Part shown: positions 1-7,137 of the stretch, one piece after another
How positions within the stretch are numbered: position 1 is the first letter of the stretch
Layout of the letters: every line of letters starts with the position of its first letter
Assembly (NCBI RefSeq): GCF_000993785.3
Contig: NZ_CP009922.3
Coordinates: 1 to 64,000 of the forward strand
Source: Streptomyces xiamenensis
GTDB taxonomy: Bacteria > Actinomycetota > Actinomycetes > Streptomycetales > Streptomycetaceae
Reading direction: 5' to 3'
Length of the DNA: 64,000 nucleotides
Program-made: the position numbers and the translations under genes
The notes under the pieces: generated by a model
The model's input: only the letters and a program-made list of their open reading frames with translations
Databases searched by the model: none
Told to the model about the DNA's origin: nothing

Positions 1-447
1 CGCGCCGTGTCCTCCGGACACATGACGCGCCGTCACTGCGTGACGGAATGTTGTATCGCCACTCCGTGGCTCATGGCTGGCTAGGAGAAGAGGCGGGGCC
101 GGTACAACTCTTGCGGCTTGGTTGGGGGTTGCAAGTCTTCGTGTCCGGGTTCTGCGATCGGCATCACTATGGGGCTTTGACCTGGTGTTTTATGGTGTGT
201 TCGGGGTTTGGCTGCTTCGTCCGGTGTCGATCTCCGGGGCCTGGGCTGGGTGCCCTCCGGGCCCCCGCCCTGTTGTGTACCGGACTTCAGTATGTCACGA
301 TCCCCACTTCGTTACAAGTAGTCGGCTGGGGATCTGTGACGCTAGGTAGGTTACAACTCTCGTCGATTACGGTCTATACCACTTGTAGCCGTGGGAAGTC
401 CCGGGTTCTGTAACCCGGCTGAACGGCAGTCAACTTGTACCGGTACA
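1..447. repeat. Telomere-like terminal palindrome region
   Basis: The window opens with closely spaced short hairpins. Perfect stems seen: 7-21 (GTGTCC, loop TCC, GGACAC), 30-46 (CCGTCAC, loop TGC, GTGACGG), 58-70 (GCCAC, loop TCC, GTGGC), 252-262 (GCCC, TCC, GGGC), 401-418 (CCGGGTT, 4-nt loop, AACCCGG). A long interrupted inverted repeat spans 294-306 and 327-340, and 436-447 is a 12-bp palindrome. CGCGCCG occurs at 1-7 and 26-32. On the minus strand, which would be the 3' overhang at a left end, the 3-nt loops read GGA or GCA. These are the sheared purine loops known from Streptomyces telomeres. With tpg/tap nearby this supports a replicon end. It is not the archetypal telomere sequence. 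Whether base 1 is the true end cannot be seen. Confidence 0.7.
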
Positions 448-1382
448 TCCCGGCCCCGGGGGGCTTGTTGGGTGCGAGCGAGAGAACCGGGCGCCGTGGA
501 TGGGGCCCGCAGCCGCTCGTGGAGGTCCCAGCGGGCTCACGCTCATGGCGAGCGACACCGGCCACGTCCTGGTCGAGCATGGCAAGACGCCCGCAGGAGG
601 CGGCACGCAGGCAGTCAGCCGGCGCCTGGCCAAGGCTGCGGCCCCTCTTGACCAAGATGAAGGGCACGGTGCGACACGCGAGTTCGAGCCCGAGCTCGGC
701 GGCCAGGATGGCGACAGCCCAAGAACATGCACACCAGCAGCCGACATAAGAGGGGTGGGCGGCTGTCGGCGCGGCCGGGCGGACCGTGCCAGCCGTGCCG
801 GCCGGGGCGGCCAGGGCGGCCAGGGCCGGGCAGTCACCGCGGTGAACACCCAGACGCTCGACATCGCCGTGCTCCACGCACGGCAGCGGGGCGTACGTCC
901 CGGCCGGCACCCGGGGACAGCACCCGGGGCCGGATTCAGGCCCACACGCCGGCCCTCAGCGCCCCTCCCAGCGCCCCAGCGCAGGGCGCGCGCCCGCCAG
1001 TCGAGACGGACAGCGGGCCGGGGGCGTAGTTGGTCGATGCCGGTCAGGTCGTTGGTGCCGAGCGGGGTGATGCGAGGACCGTGCGGTGGGGCATGGCCGG
1101 GGGCAGGGCGGAGTGCGACAGCGGCCAAGGACGCCGGCGTCACCCGTGCGGGCGACATCCGCATGTCGCTTGTGCTGTCCGTGCCGGGCAAGCCGGTAGA
1201 ACAATGAACAGTGAGGTTTCGTGTGCCTGCGGACCTGGGGCAGCGGGAAAACAGCGGCGGATGGCGGCCGATGCCGTCGGTTGCCGTGGTCGAACCGGCG
1301 GTGTGCTCGGTGCCGCCCTCACGGCCATCGGTCGGGCAGGCACCTCGGCACATGGTGGTGCGAGGCGGCCTGCGTACACTCC
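448..1382. other. Subtelomeric decayed DNA, no convincing gene
   Basis: About 0.9 kb of GC-rich sequence with open frames on both strands, none with natural composition, a clear ribosome site or a recognisable domain. Part of it (about 840-1045) is an eroded copy of a stretch at about 2150-2310. I see it as relic DNA inside the terminus. Confidence 0.5.
840..1045 (+). repeat. Diverged direct repeat with 2150-2310
   Basis: Both stretches contain a close match to GGACAGCACC, then CGGG, then TTCAGGCCCACACGC, followed by CCTCCCAGCGC and a GTCGAGACG block. Indels separate the copies. A third partial relative lies near 1895-1945 (GGGCAG, CACCGCGGTGAAC, CCCA). They are probably decayed copies of one older subtelomeric unit. 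Confidence 0.5.
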
Positions 1383-1844
1383 GTGTCCGTGGAGGACATC
1401 GAGTACCGTCGGCCGGACCGTCGGCTGTGGCTGGCCACGGGCGCGTTCTGCTCCCTCTTCACGGTGCTGGGGCAACTGGCGGCCTGGGGCCACCCCGACT
1501 GGCCGCCCTTGGGGGCGATCATCCTCTCGGTGCTCTTCGCGGCCTGCACCATCTACCCGGCGCTCATCTCTTTCGACCTGGCGTTGACCCGGACCGTGCT
1601 CGAAGCCGGCGGCCTCCGGATCCAGCGGCCTCTTCGGCAGCAATTCCACCCCTGGACAGACATCGTGGCCATCACCGTCGTGGGATCCGAACACTATGAG
1701 GTCCAGCTCGAGCTGACCGACAACTCGCTGCTCCGCCTGCCGGCACCACTGGCATCAGGGGCAAGCATAGACCCGCAGTTCCGGCACAGCGTCAGCGAAA
1801 TGCGCCGCCGACGACAGGCCGCCGCCACCGATACCCGCCGGTGA
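1383..1844 (+). CDS. Small membrane protein with PH-like C-terminal part
   Basis: 153 residues from a GTG start at 1383 (VSVEDIEYRRP...). A second GTG two codons on is an alternative, and upstream sequence in the same frame is unlike protein. Two hydrophobic helices lie at roughly residues 13-35 and 40-60, separated by a short Trp/Pro-rich loop. A soluble tail follows with the pattern GGLRIQRPL..QFHPWTDIVAITV, which resembles the strand pattern of bacterial PH-domain (YdbT/YqeB-like) membrane proteins common in actinomycetes. It ends in a basic RRRRQ tail. No partner gene is adjacent. Function is unknown; the PH assignment comes from pattern only. Confidence 0.6.
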   Translation: MSVEDIEYRRPDRRLWLATGAFCSLFTVLGQLAAWGHPDWPPLGAIILSVLFAACTIYPALISFDLALTRTVLEAGGLRIQRPLRQQFHPWTDIVAITVVGSEHYEVQLELTDNSLLRLPAPLASGASIDPQFRHSVSEMRRRRQAAATDTRR

Positions 1845-2040
1845 GTGGCGGTGCCTTCATCCCCGGGCGCCGATCGGCCGGGAGGACCGGCAGGCCGTGG
1901 AACAGCGGCAGGGCAGCCACCGCGGTGAACGCCCAAGCGCCCGACGCGGGGCTGGCGAGGTGACCCATACCTGGGTCAGGTAAAGGTTCTTGGCGGTTCT
2001 GACCCGATCCAGCTGGAACTTAAGGACGTCAACGCGAGGT

Positions 2041-2166
2041 CTGCACGCCAGCCCGAAGATGGACGGCCTTGCCGTCGCGGCGCACCACCGCGACGGCAAG
2101 CTCGTCCGGCTCGTCACCCGGGGCACCCGCACCACCGGAGATGACGTCGCCGTGCTCCTCGCCGGG
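2041..2166 (+). pseudogene. Fragment of NAD-dependent DNA ligase (LigA) adenylation domain
   Basis: The frame at 2041 encodes SPKMDGLAVAAHHRDGKLV followed by RLVTRGTRTTGDDV. This matches the nucleotidyltransferase motif I region of LigA, where the KxDG lysine is AMP-linked (consensus PKxDGxA, then a short hairpin, then TRGDGTxGEDV). The active-site lysine codon is at 2056-2058. Upstream and downstream no further ligase sequence is visible in any frame, so this is a shard of about 40 residues from a gene normally near 670 residues. Confidence 0.65.
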
Positions 2167-2824
2167 CAGCGGCCCGCACACATCGGCGGTGCCCGGGACA
2201 GCACCGGGCCGGGTTCAGGCCCACACGCGGCCCCCAGAGCCCCTCCCAGCGCTCCAGACGCAGGGCGTGCCCGCGGTCGAGACGAACGGTGGGGCCGGGG
2301 GCCGGAATGTGACGACGCCGGCACACCACGGCGGACGCCTGCTGCTCACCCGGCAACGACACCACCACCCAACGAGACCCCAACGGGACCCCAGACCCGC
2401 TGGAACACCACCAGAAACACCACACCGCGGCACGGCCAGTGCGGGCGCAGCGCAGCGGGGCGGGGCCGGGCAGCCGCACCAGCGGTACCGGCCCCAGCCG
2501 GGAAAGGGGGCGCGGCTGGCGTCCCGGTGAGATCGGGGGGGCGCAGCCCCCTGTCGGGGACGTGACGGCCGCTCACAGCGGAGGGGCACCGCCCGCTGGC
2601 AGCCGCACAGCCCCAGACCCTGATATCCAAGGCGCCGCAGGACGTGGCAGGACGTGGACGCAGGCCGGCAACCAGAGCACCAGGGGCCTCCAAAACGCGG
2701 CCCGGGGGCGAGCGCCAACCAGGCGCAGCAGTTACTCGGCACCGCCCAGAACGAGGGCACCCCACAAGGGGGTGATGCGGCACCAGTCGCTGGGGAGCAG
2801 CCCGGGGGGCCAGAGCGAAGAACG
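2167..2824. other. Low-information GC-rich stretch
   Basis: Contains the second copy of the diverged repeat (2150-2310) and no open frame with convincing protein character on either strand. Confidence 0.4.
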
Positions 2825-3129
2825 GGCATCTCGTTCGTGCTGGCCGACCCGCAGGTGCGGCAGGTGAGGGAGCGGATCGAGGCGGCGGAAACCGAGCTGG
2901 GCGCCGAGTTGCGTGCCCGTCTCCAGCCGTTCCAGGACCGCTACGAGCAAGCCGTGCGCGAAGGCGACACAGCCGCACTCACCGGGGTCTGCCCCGGCAA
3001 ACACGCCGCTGGGGACGGATCTGCGTCCTGCCAGATGGCCACCATGCCTCGATCGAAGAGCCCCACTGGGGCCACACCAGCGACGGCCACCCCATCGCCT
3101 GGGTCGGCAGCGCACCCGACGACTGGTAA
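2825..3129 (+). pseudogene. Broken small gene, function unknown
   Basis: From about 2828 one frame reads naturally as ISFVLADPQVRQVRERIEAA and continues as a charged helical stretch (ELGAELRARLQPFQDRYEQAV). Near 3000 that frame becomes unlike protein, while another frame reads GRICVLPDGHHASIEEPHWG...IAWVGSAPDDW and stops at 3127-3129. Joining the two needs a shift near 3000, so I read it as a frameshifted gene of about 100 codons. No family is recognised. Confidence 0.4.
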
Positions 3130-3214
3130 ACACACCACCTGCCGCCCGGCCACCGGCCGGTGTCATGGGCGGCGCGGCGAGCGCTGGCATCCTGCGGTCC
3201 TTCGCTGCTCCGGA

Positions 3215-4396
3215 TCAGCGAGGCAGCTCCGTGTCGAAGAACTTGATCACCGTGGTGACGAGCATCAGGGCGTAGATGGTGTTGATGCGCGAGTACTGGA
3301 GTCTGGAGACTCCGTGAGCACTGGGATGCCTGCCGAACGTGCGAGGGATCGGGTCCCCGTCCGCCGGGTAGTACCGAGCATGCGCGTACCACACGGGCGC
3401 GAACGTGCAGGCCACCTTGAACTTGTAAGCGTCCAGCTCGAACCGTATGCCCTTCTCCTTGAAGTCGTTCTTGGTGAGCTTGATACGTAGGGCCTTGCTG
3501 AAGTGCCGTTGGAGAAGGGAATCGAGCAAGTTGGCGGCCAAGGCCTGGGCTGCGCTGGTGTGACCGTCCCTCAGCGCGCTCACGACGTCCAGGGCAAAGC
3601 CGCGGGCATCCTTTAGGGCCGGGTGCCTGATCTCGTCGAGAATGCCTTCACAGTCGTTGGTCACCCCCTTCCAGCGCTGTCCAATGAGGCGCCGGCGGGC
3701 GGCGGCGTCGGGCGCCGCCAACAGGTCCCGGGCTGTGCCCGGTCCGGGCACCCACATGAGCGGGATCCCCTCATCGACGAGGAGGGGTTCCAGTTCGTCG
3801 AGGCTGGGAGCCAGCTCCCTGAGATTCTCCGGATATATGCTCCGGGCTGCTTCGGTGATAGAGGAGAAGAGGTTCTGCCACCGCGCGGCCTGGAAAGCTG
3901 CGGCTGTATAGGGCTGGAGAGCCTGCCTGATCGCGTCGTTGAAGCGGGTCAGGTCAGCGAATTGGGAGTGTATGGACTCCATCGCAGCTGTGAGTCCCAG
4001 GTCCGGGATGACCACACGTGGGACAGGCCACGTGCGTATGGCCTCGGTGAGAATCCTGGAAAGATCGTTGTACTGCTCGTAGTACGACGTGAGTGGGTTG
4101 ACCAGGGATTCGTGGACACTGGGCAGGCTGGCGGAGTAGAAATCTGACAGGTCAGGCATGTCGATCCAAGGGATGTTCTCTCCCTCGGCAGCCTCGTCTT
4201 CGTGCTCCTCCGGCTCTTCCTCCTGCGGCCCCCACTCTTCGTTCACACGCGCATACTCCCACGTCGAAGGCCCGATACGTTCAGCTTCTACGCCAGTCCC
4301 GTGCCCGCCTCCGCGGTACGGAACGGGGCGTTCCCCCGGGGGTGTCCGCAAGGCCGGCATCTCCGCGCCGGCAGCCGTTACGAGAGGTGCGGTCAC
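3215..4396 (-). CDS. Hypothetical protein with HEPN-like RxxxxH motif
   Basis: 393 residues from a GTG start. The N-terminal third is poorly ordered and acidic (EEEPEEHEDEAAEGE at about residues 58-74). The rest is predominantly helical. Near the C-terminus is PRTFGRHPSAHGVSRLQYSR followed by a long hydrophobic helix. The R-x4-H within GRHPSAHG, placed before a helix in an all-helical domain, resembles the catalytic motif of HEPN ribonucleases found in toxin and abortive-infection systems. A helical segment with DEIRHPALKDARGFALDVV precedes it. The gene stands alone; its neighbours are decayed. The HEPN reading rests on one motif and is tentative. The gene itself is well supported by composition and length. 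Confidence 0.6.
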   Translation of the reverse strand: MTAPLVTAAGAEMPALRTPPGERPVPYRGGGHGTGVEAERIGPSTWEYARVNEEWGPQEEEPEEHEDEAAEGENIPWIDMPDLSDFYSASLPSVHESLVNPLTSYYEQYNDLSRILTEAIRTWPVPRVVIPDLGLTAAMESIHSQFADLTRFNDAIRQALQPYTAAAFQAARWQNLFSSITEAARSIYPENLRELAPSLDELEPLLVDEGIPLMWVPGPGTARDLLAAPDAAARRRLIGQRWKGVTNDCEGILDEIRHPALKDARGFALDVVSALRDGHTSAAQALAANLLDSLLQRHFSKALRIKLTKNDFKEKGIRFELDAYKFKVACTFAPVWYAHARYYPADGDPIPRTFGRHPSAHGVSRLQYSRINTIYALMLVTTVIKFFDTELPR

Positions 4397-4613
4397 CGGC
4401 TCGGCGCCGCGGAGCCGGTGTACGCAGGAGGCGTAGAAGTTGAGCCACTTCGGGGTGTCGGCCGCTCGGTGGCCTCGCCCGCGGCATGCGTTCGCTCGCC
4501 TCCACCGGCCTGGGCGGGCAACCGGCTCGCGGACGTCGTCGATGTGCTGCGGTCCCGCACTATGGCCACCGAGGTGGCCCTTTCGCCGCTGATCGACCCG
4601 GACATCCTCACCT

Positions 4614-4648
4614 GCAAAGGCCGCCTAACACATGTCGACCGACGGATG
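4614..4648 (+). repeat. 35-bp copy of the tap/tpg junction (inverted)
   Basis: Identical, in inverted orientation, to 7118-7152. That stretch holds the last codons of tap, the 3-bp gap and the first codons of tpg. Sequence identity stops abruptly on both sides. The copy sits beside a truncated gene tail and an MFS gene, so it marks a recombination scar or the remnant of a second tap-tpg locus. Confidence 0.85.
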
Positions 4649-4875
4649 CGTGGCTCCTGCCGCGCGCAACCGGCGCGCGGAGTGCCCTGCACTCCCTGGC
4701 GCACCGGTACGGCGTGGGGGTGGAGTTCGACGACGTCCCTGGGCCGGTCGCGGCGCTGTGGGACCGGGCGCGGCTGACGGAACTGCGGGACCGTATGCGG
4801 GGCGGGCGGTGGGACTTCGCCTTCGATACGCACGTCGAGAGACTGACCCGCTTTCTTGGGGGCCAAGGCCGGTGA
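4649..4875 (+). pseudogene. C-terminal fragment, possibly glycosyltransferase
   Basis: In frame from just after the 35-bp repeat the product reads ALHSLAHRYGVGVEFDDVPG, then PVAALWDRARLTELRDRMRG and WDFAFDTHVERLTRFLG before the stop at 4875. The closing pattern (LRxRM..xxWxFxFDxHVxRLxxFL) resembles the last helix of family-4 glycosyltransferases. No N-terminal part exists: the sequence changes character at the repeat. A 19-codon open frame with a good AAGGAG ribosome site (4920-4979) follows and overlaps the GTG start of the MFS gene, suggesting translational coupling. Confidence 0.4.
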
Positions 4876-4975
4876 CGGCCCGCTCTCCCGGAGCGCGGGG
4901 CGGTGAGAGGAAGGAGAACATGATGGCGTACGTATGGCCGCAGCGGCGGAGCGGCCGGCCGGGGCGGGGTGGCCG

Positions 4976-6280
4976 GTGAACGAGAGCGCGCGCCGTCGTC
5001 GCGCGTCGGCGGTCCTGTTCACGGTCTTCGCCGTGACGGGTTATCAGACGGGCGCCTGGGCGGTGTCCCTGCCGGCCGTGGTGCGTGACCTGGACATGGG
5101 GGTCGGCCGGCTGGGGCTCACGCTCGCGCTGATGGCCGCGGGCGGCATCGTGGGGGCGCTGGTGACCGGCCAGGTGGCGGCCCGGGTGACCATCAGATCG
5201 TCCGTCGTCGCAGCCGCGGCGGCGAGCGGAGTCGGCTACCTCTCCCTGGCCGCCTGCCAGACCGCCACCCAGTTCACCGTGGCCGCGGCGCTCACGGGCG
5301 TCGGGCTCGGCGTGCTCGACGCGGCGGCGAACGCGGCCGGCAGCCAGGAGGAGGTCGGCTCCGGGCGGCGCCTGCTGCCCCGGCTGCACGCCGCGTTCAG
5401 TCTCACCGCGGCCCTCGCCGTTCTGGCGTCCTACGCGGTCGAGGGCGGCGATGGGTACACCTCGGCACTGCTGCTGGCCGGGGTGGCCTGCCTGGCCGGG
5501 GCGCTGGCGGCCGGCGCGCTGCCCGGGGCCGCGCGCCTGGCTGCGGCTGCGGCGCCGACGGATGAGGACGACGGCGGGACGCGGAGCGGCGACGGAACGC
5601 AGAGCGGCGGGGGCGGGCAGAACGCAGGCGGGGGGCTGTCCGGGCTGGTGGTGCCGGTTACCGTGGTGGCGTTCGTCGTGGTGTGCGGCGGGTTCGCGCT
5701 CGATTCGACGCTGGAGGGCTACTCCGCCCTGTTCATCGAGCAGTTGCCGCTCCAGGGCGCGGCCCAGAGCGCGGTGGGCCTGACCGTGCTCTACCTCGCC
5801 GGGGCGGTCGGCAGGGCGCTGTCGTCCCCGGTGCTGCGCAGGCTCGGGGACTGGAAGACGCTGCTGGCCGGGCAGGCGACCGCGATGACCGGGCTGCTCG
5901 CCTTGGTGGTCGACGGCTCGACCTGGGGGATCGCCGCGGGGATGCTGCTGATCGGCGTCGGCATGTCGCCCGCGGTGCCGATCGCCTACTCCCTCGTCGG
6001 GCGCTCCCGGCCCTTCGGGCAGGAACGCGCGATCGCCCGGCTGACGGCGGCGGGCTACGTGACGTTCACCCTGGCGCCGCTGCTGGTCGGTCTCGCCGGG
6101 CGGAACTCGCTGCTGGACGTCTTCCACGCGCTGCCGGTTCTGCTGGCGGGGATGGCGGCGACGGTCCTGTGGCTCGGCTACCGGCAGCGGACCGCCCGCG
6201 CAGCACGAGGAGGGGGAGACGAGATGATCTGCCCGGTCGCCGGGCCAGCTGCCGGGCAGACATCCCACACAGGGGTGTAG
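4976..6280 (+). CDS. MFS transporter
   Basis: About 434 residues with 12 predicted membrane helices in two bundles. The bundles are separated by a hydrophilic Gly/Asp/Thr-rich loop (TDEDDGGTRSGDG... around residue 205-225). The first helix pair (VLFTVFAVTGYQTGAWAVSLP, then LGLTLALMAAGGIVGALVTG) is typical of the FucP/YbjJ-like branch of the major facilitator superfamily. I start at GTG 4976 (VNESARRRR), where a cytoplasmic basic stretch precedes helix 1. The ATG at 4934 lies in arginine/alanine-rich sequence inside the small upstream frame whose stop overlaps this GTG. Substrate cannot be inferred. It converges on tpg. Confidence 0.8.
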   Translation: MNESARRRRASAVLFTVFAVTGYQTGAWAVSLPAVVRDLDMGVGRLGLTLALMAAGGIVGALVTGQVAARVTIRSSVVAAAAASGVGYLSLAACQTATQFTVAAALTGVGLGVLDAAANAAGSQEEVGSGRRLLPRLHAAFSLTAALAVLASYAVEGGDGYTSALLLAGVACLAGALAAGALPGAARLAAAAAPTDEDDGGTRSGDGTQSGGGGQNAGGGLSGLVVPVTVVAFVVVCGGFALDSTLEGYSALFIEQLPLQGAAQSAVGLTVLYLAGAVGRALSSPVLRRLGDWKTLLAGQATAMTGLLALVVDGSTWGIAAGMLLIGVGMSPAVPIAYSLVGRSRPFGQERAIARLTAAGYVTFTLAPLLVGLAGRNSLLDVFHALPVLLAGMAATVLWLGYRQRTARAARGGGDEMICPVAGPAAGQTSHTGV

Positions 6281-6293
6281 GGTCTCGCCGCTC

Positions 6294-6490
6294 GTGTCGG
6301 AGGCCGCCCTCGTGGCCTGTGGCTTCGTCTGGTGTCTCATGACGTGTCGGACGTTGGAGTCTCGCGCCGGCGTCGTCTCCTCAGACGTTCCGTGTCGGGC
6401 GGCTCGAATCGCTGGCTGTGCGGCCTGGGCAATCTCACGGCCGGTGTCGCATCCGACAGTGATCCGACATTGGCTGTGAGATTCCGACAC
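6294..6490. promoter_or_regulatory. Cluster of GTGTCGGA / TCCGACAC repeats
   Basis: Between the convergent MFS and tpg genes GTGTCGGA occurs at 6294 and 6344, with GTGTCGGG at 6392. The inverted form (ATCCGACA, ATCCGACA, TTCCGACAC) occurs at 6451, 6462 and 6482. Six octamers in under 200 bp, three in each orientation, look like a protein-binding field or a folded terminator region. Which protein would bind is unknown. Confidence 0.45.
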
Positions 6491-6513
6491 GAAGTTTGAG
6501 GCCCTGCAGGGGG

Positions 6514-7134
6514 TTAGGCGCCGAGGCCGATGTGGCGGACGTAGGTGTAGGCGCCCCAGTCGGAGTCGAGTTCGGCGATGATGTCGTCCCAGATGTCTTC
6601 GAGGGCGGCGAGGTCGTTGGTGGCCATGGCGTCGACGGCTTCGTCCCAGATGTAGCGGATCTGCAGGGTGCGGGTGCGGAGGTTGTCACGGCGGCGTTTT
6701 TCTTCGACGACATGCTGGTTGATGGGGTGGATCTCGACCCGGGTGCCCTGGCCCTGGTTGTTGAGGTGCTGCTTGAAGACGCCCGGGTTGTTGAGGATGT
6801 TGGCCGCGCGCAGGTTCCAGTAGGCGGTGTCGATGGCTTCGAGGTTGGCGGGGCGGGGGCGTTGCTTTCCCTTGGTCCAGGCGCGGATGGTCTTGGGGGT
6901 GGCGGTGATGCCGGCGTCTGTGAGGGCCTGGGGGCCGCCTTGGGTGGTGGTGAGGTAGGCCATGCGGGCTTTGAGGCCGCGGCGTGTGGAGGCCGGTGAT
7001 TTGATGCCGCCTTCGATGATCATCCGTTCCAGGGCGTCTTCGAGGGCGCGGCCGAGGGCGGTTTTCCCGTGGATGTTTCCGGGGTCGATGTCGGCGCCGT
7101 ATTCGCCGAAGTTTTTCCATCCGTCGGTCGACAT
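6514..7134 (-). CDS. tpg: Telomere terminal protein Tpg
   Basis: 206 residues, near the usual 180-200 of Streptomyces Tpg, the protein covalently attached to telomere 5' ends that primes end-patching synthesis. Visible: an N-terminal helical stretch (GKTALGRALEDALERMI), a conserved region with GLKARMAYLTTTQGG, and a helix-turn-helix (QALTDAGITATPKTIRAWTK, then GKQRPRPANLEAI). A core region follows (GTRVEIHPIN...RTLQIRYIWDEAV) and an acidic C-terminus (AALEDIWDDIIAELD) ending YTYVRHIGLGA. It starts at ATG 7134, 3 bp after the tap stop, so the two are co-transcribed, as in characterised tap-tpg operons. The linked Thr/Ser cannot be assigned by eye. Confidence 0.88.
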   Translation of the reverse strand: MSTDGWKNFGEYGADIDPGNIHGKTALGRALEDALERMIIEGGIKSPASTRRGLKARMAYLTTTQGGPQALTDAGITATPKTIRAWTKGKQRPRPANLEAIDTAYWNLRAANILNNPGVFKQHLNNQGQGTRVEIHPINQHVVEEKRRRDNLRTRTLQIRYIWDEAVDAMATNDLAALEDIWDDIIAELDSDWGAYTYVRHIGLGA

Positions 7135-7137
7135 GTG

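Noticed and set aside
1..447. Archetypal Streptomyces telomere
   Set aside because: The CCCGCGGAGCGGG-type palindrome I series is absent; only the general hairpin style is shared.
374..1353. Overlapping large frames on both strands just inside the terminus
   Set aside because: None has natural amino-acid composition, start signals or a recognisable motif; treated as relic DNA.
4625..6490. 621-codon minus-strand frame opposite the MFS gene
   Set aside because: His/Arg/Gln-rich shadow. The plus strand has clear membrane helices in the MFS pattern.
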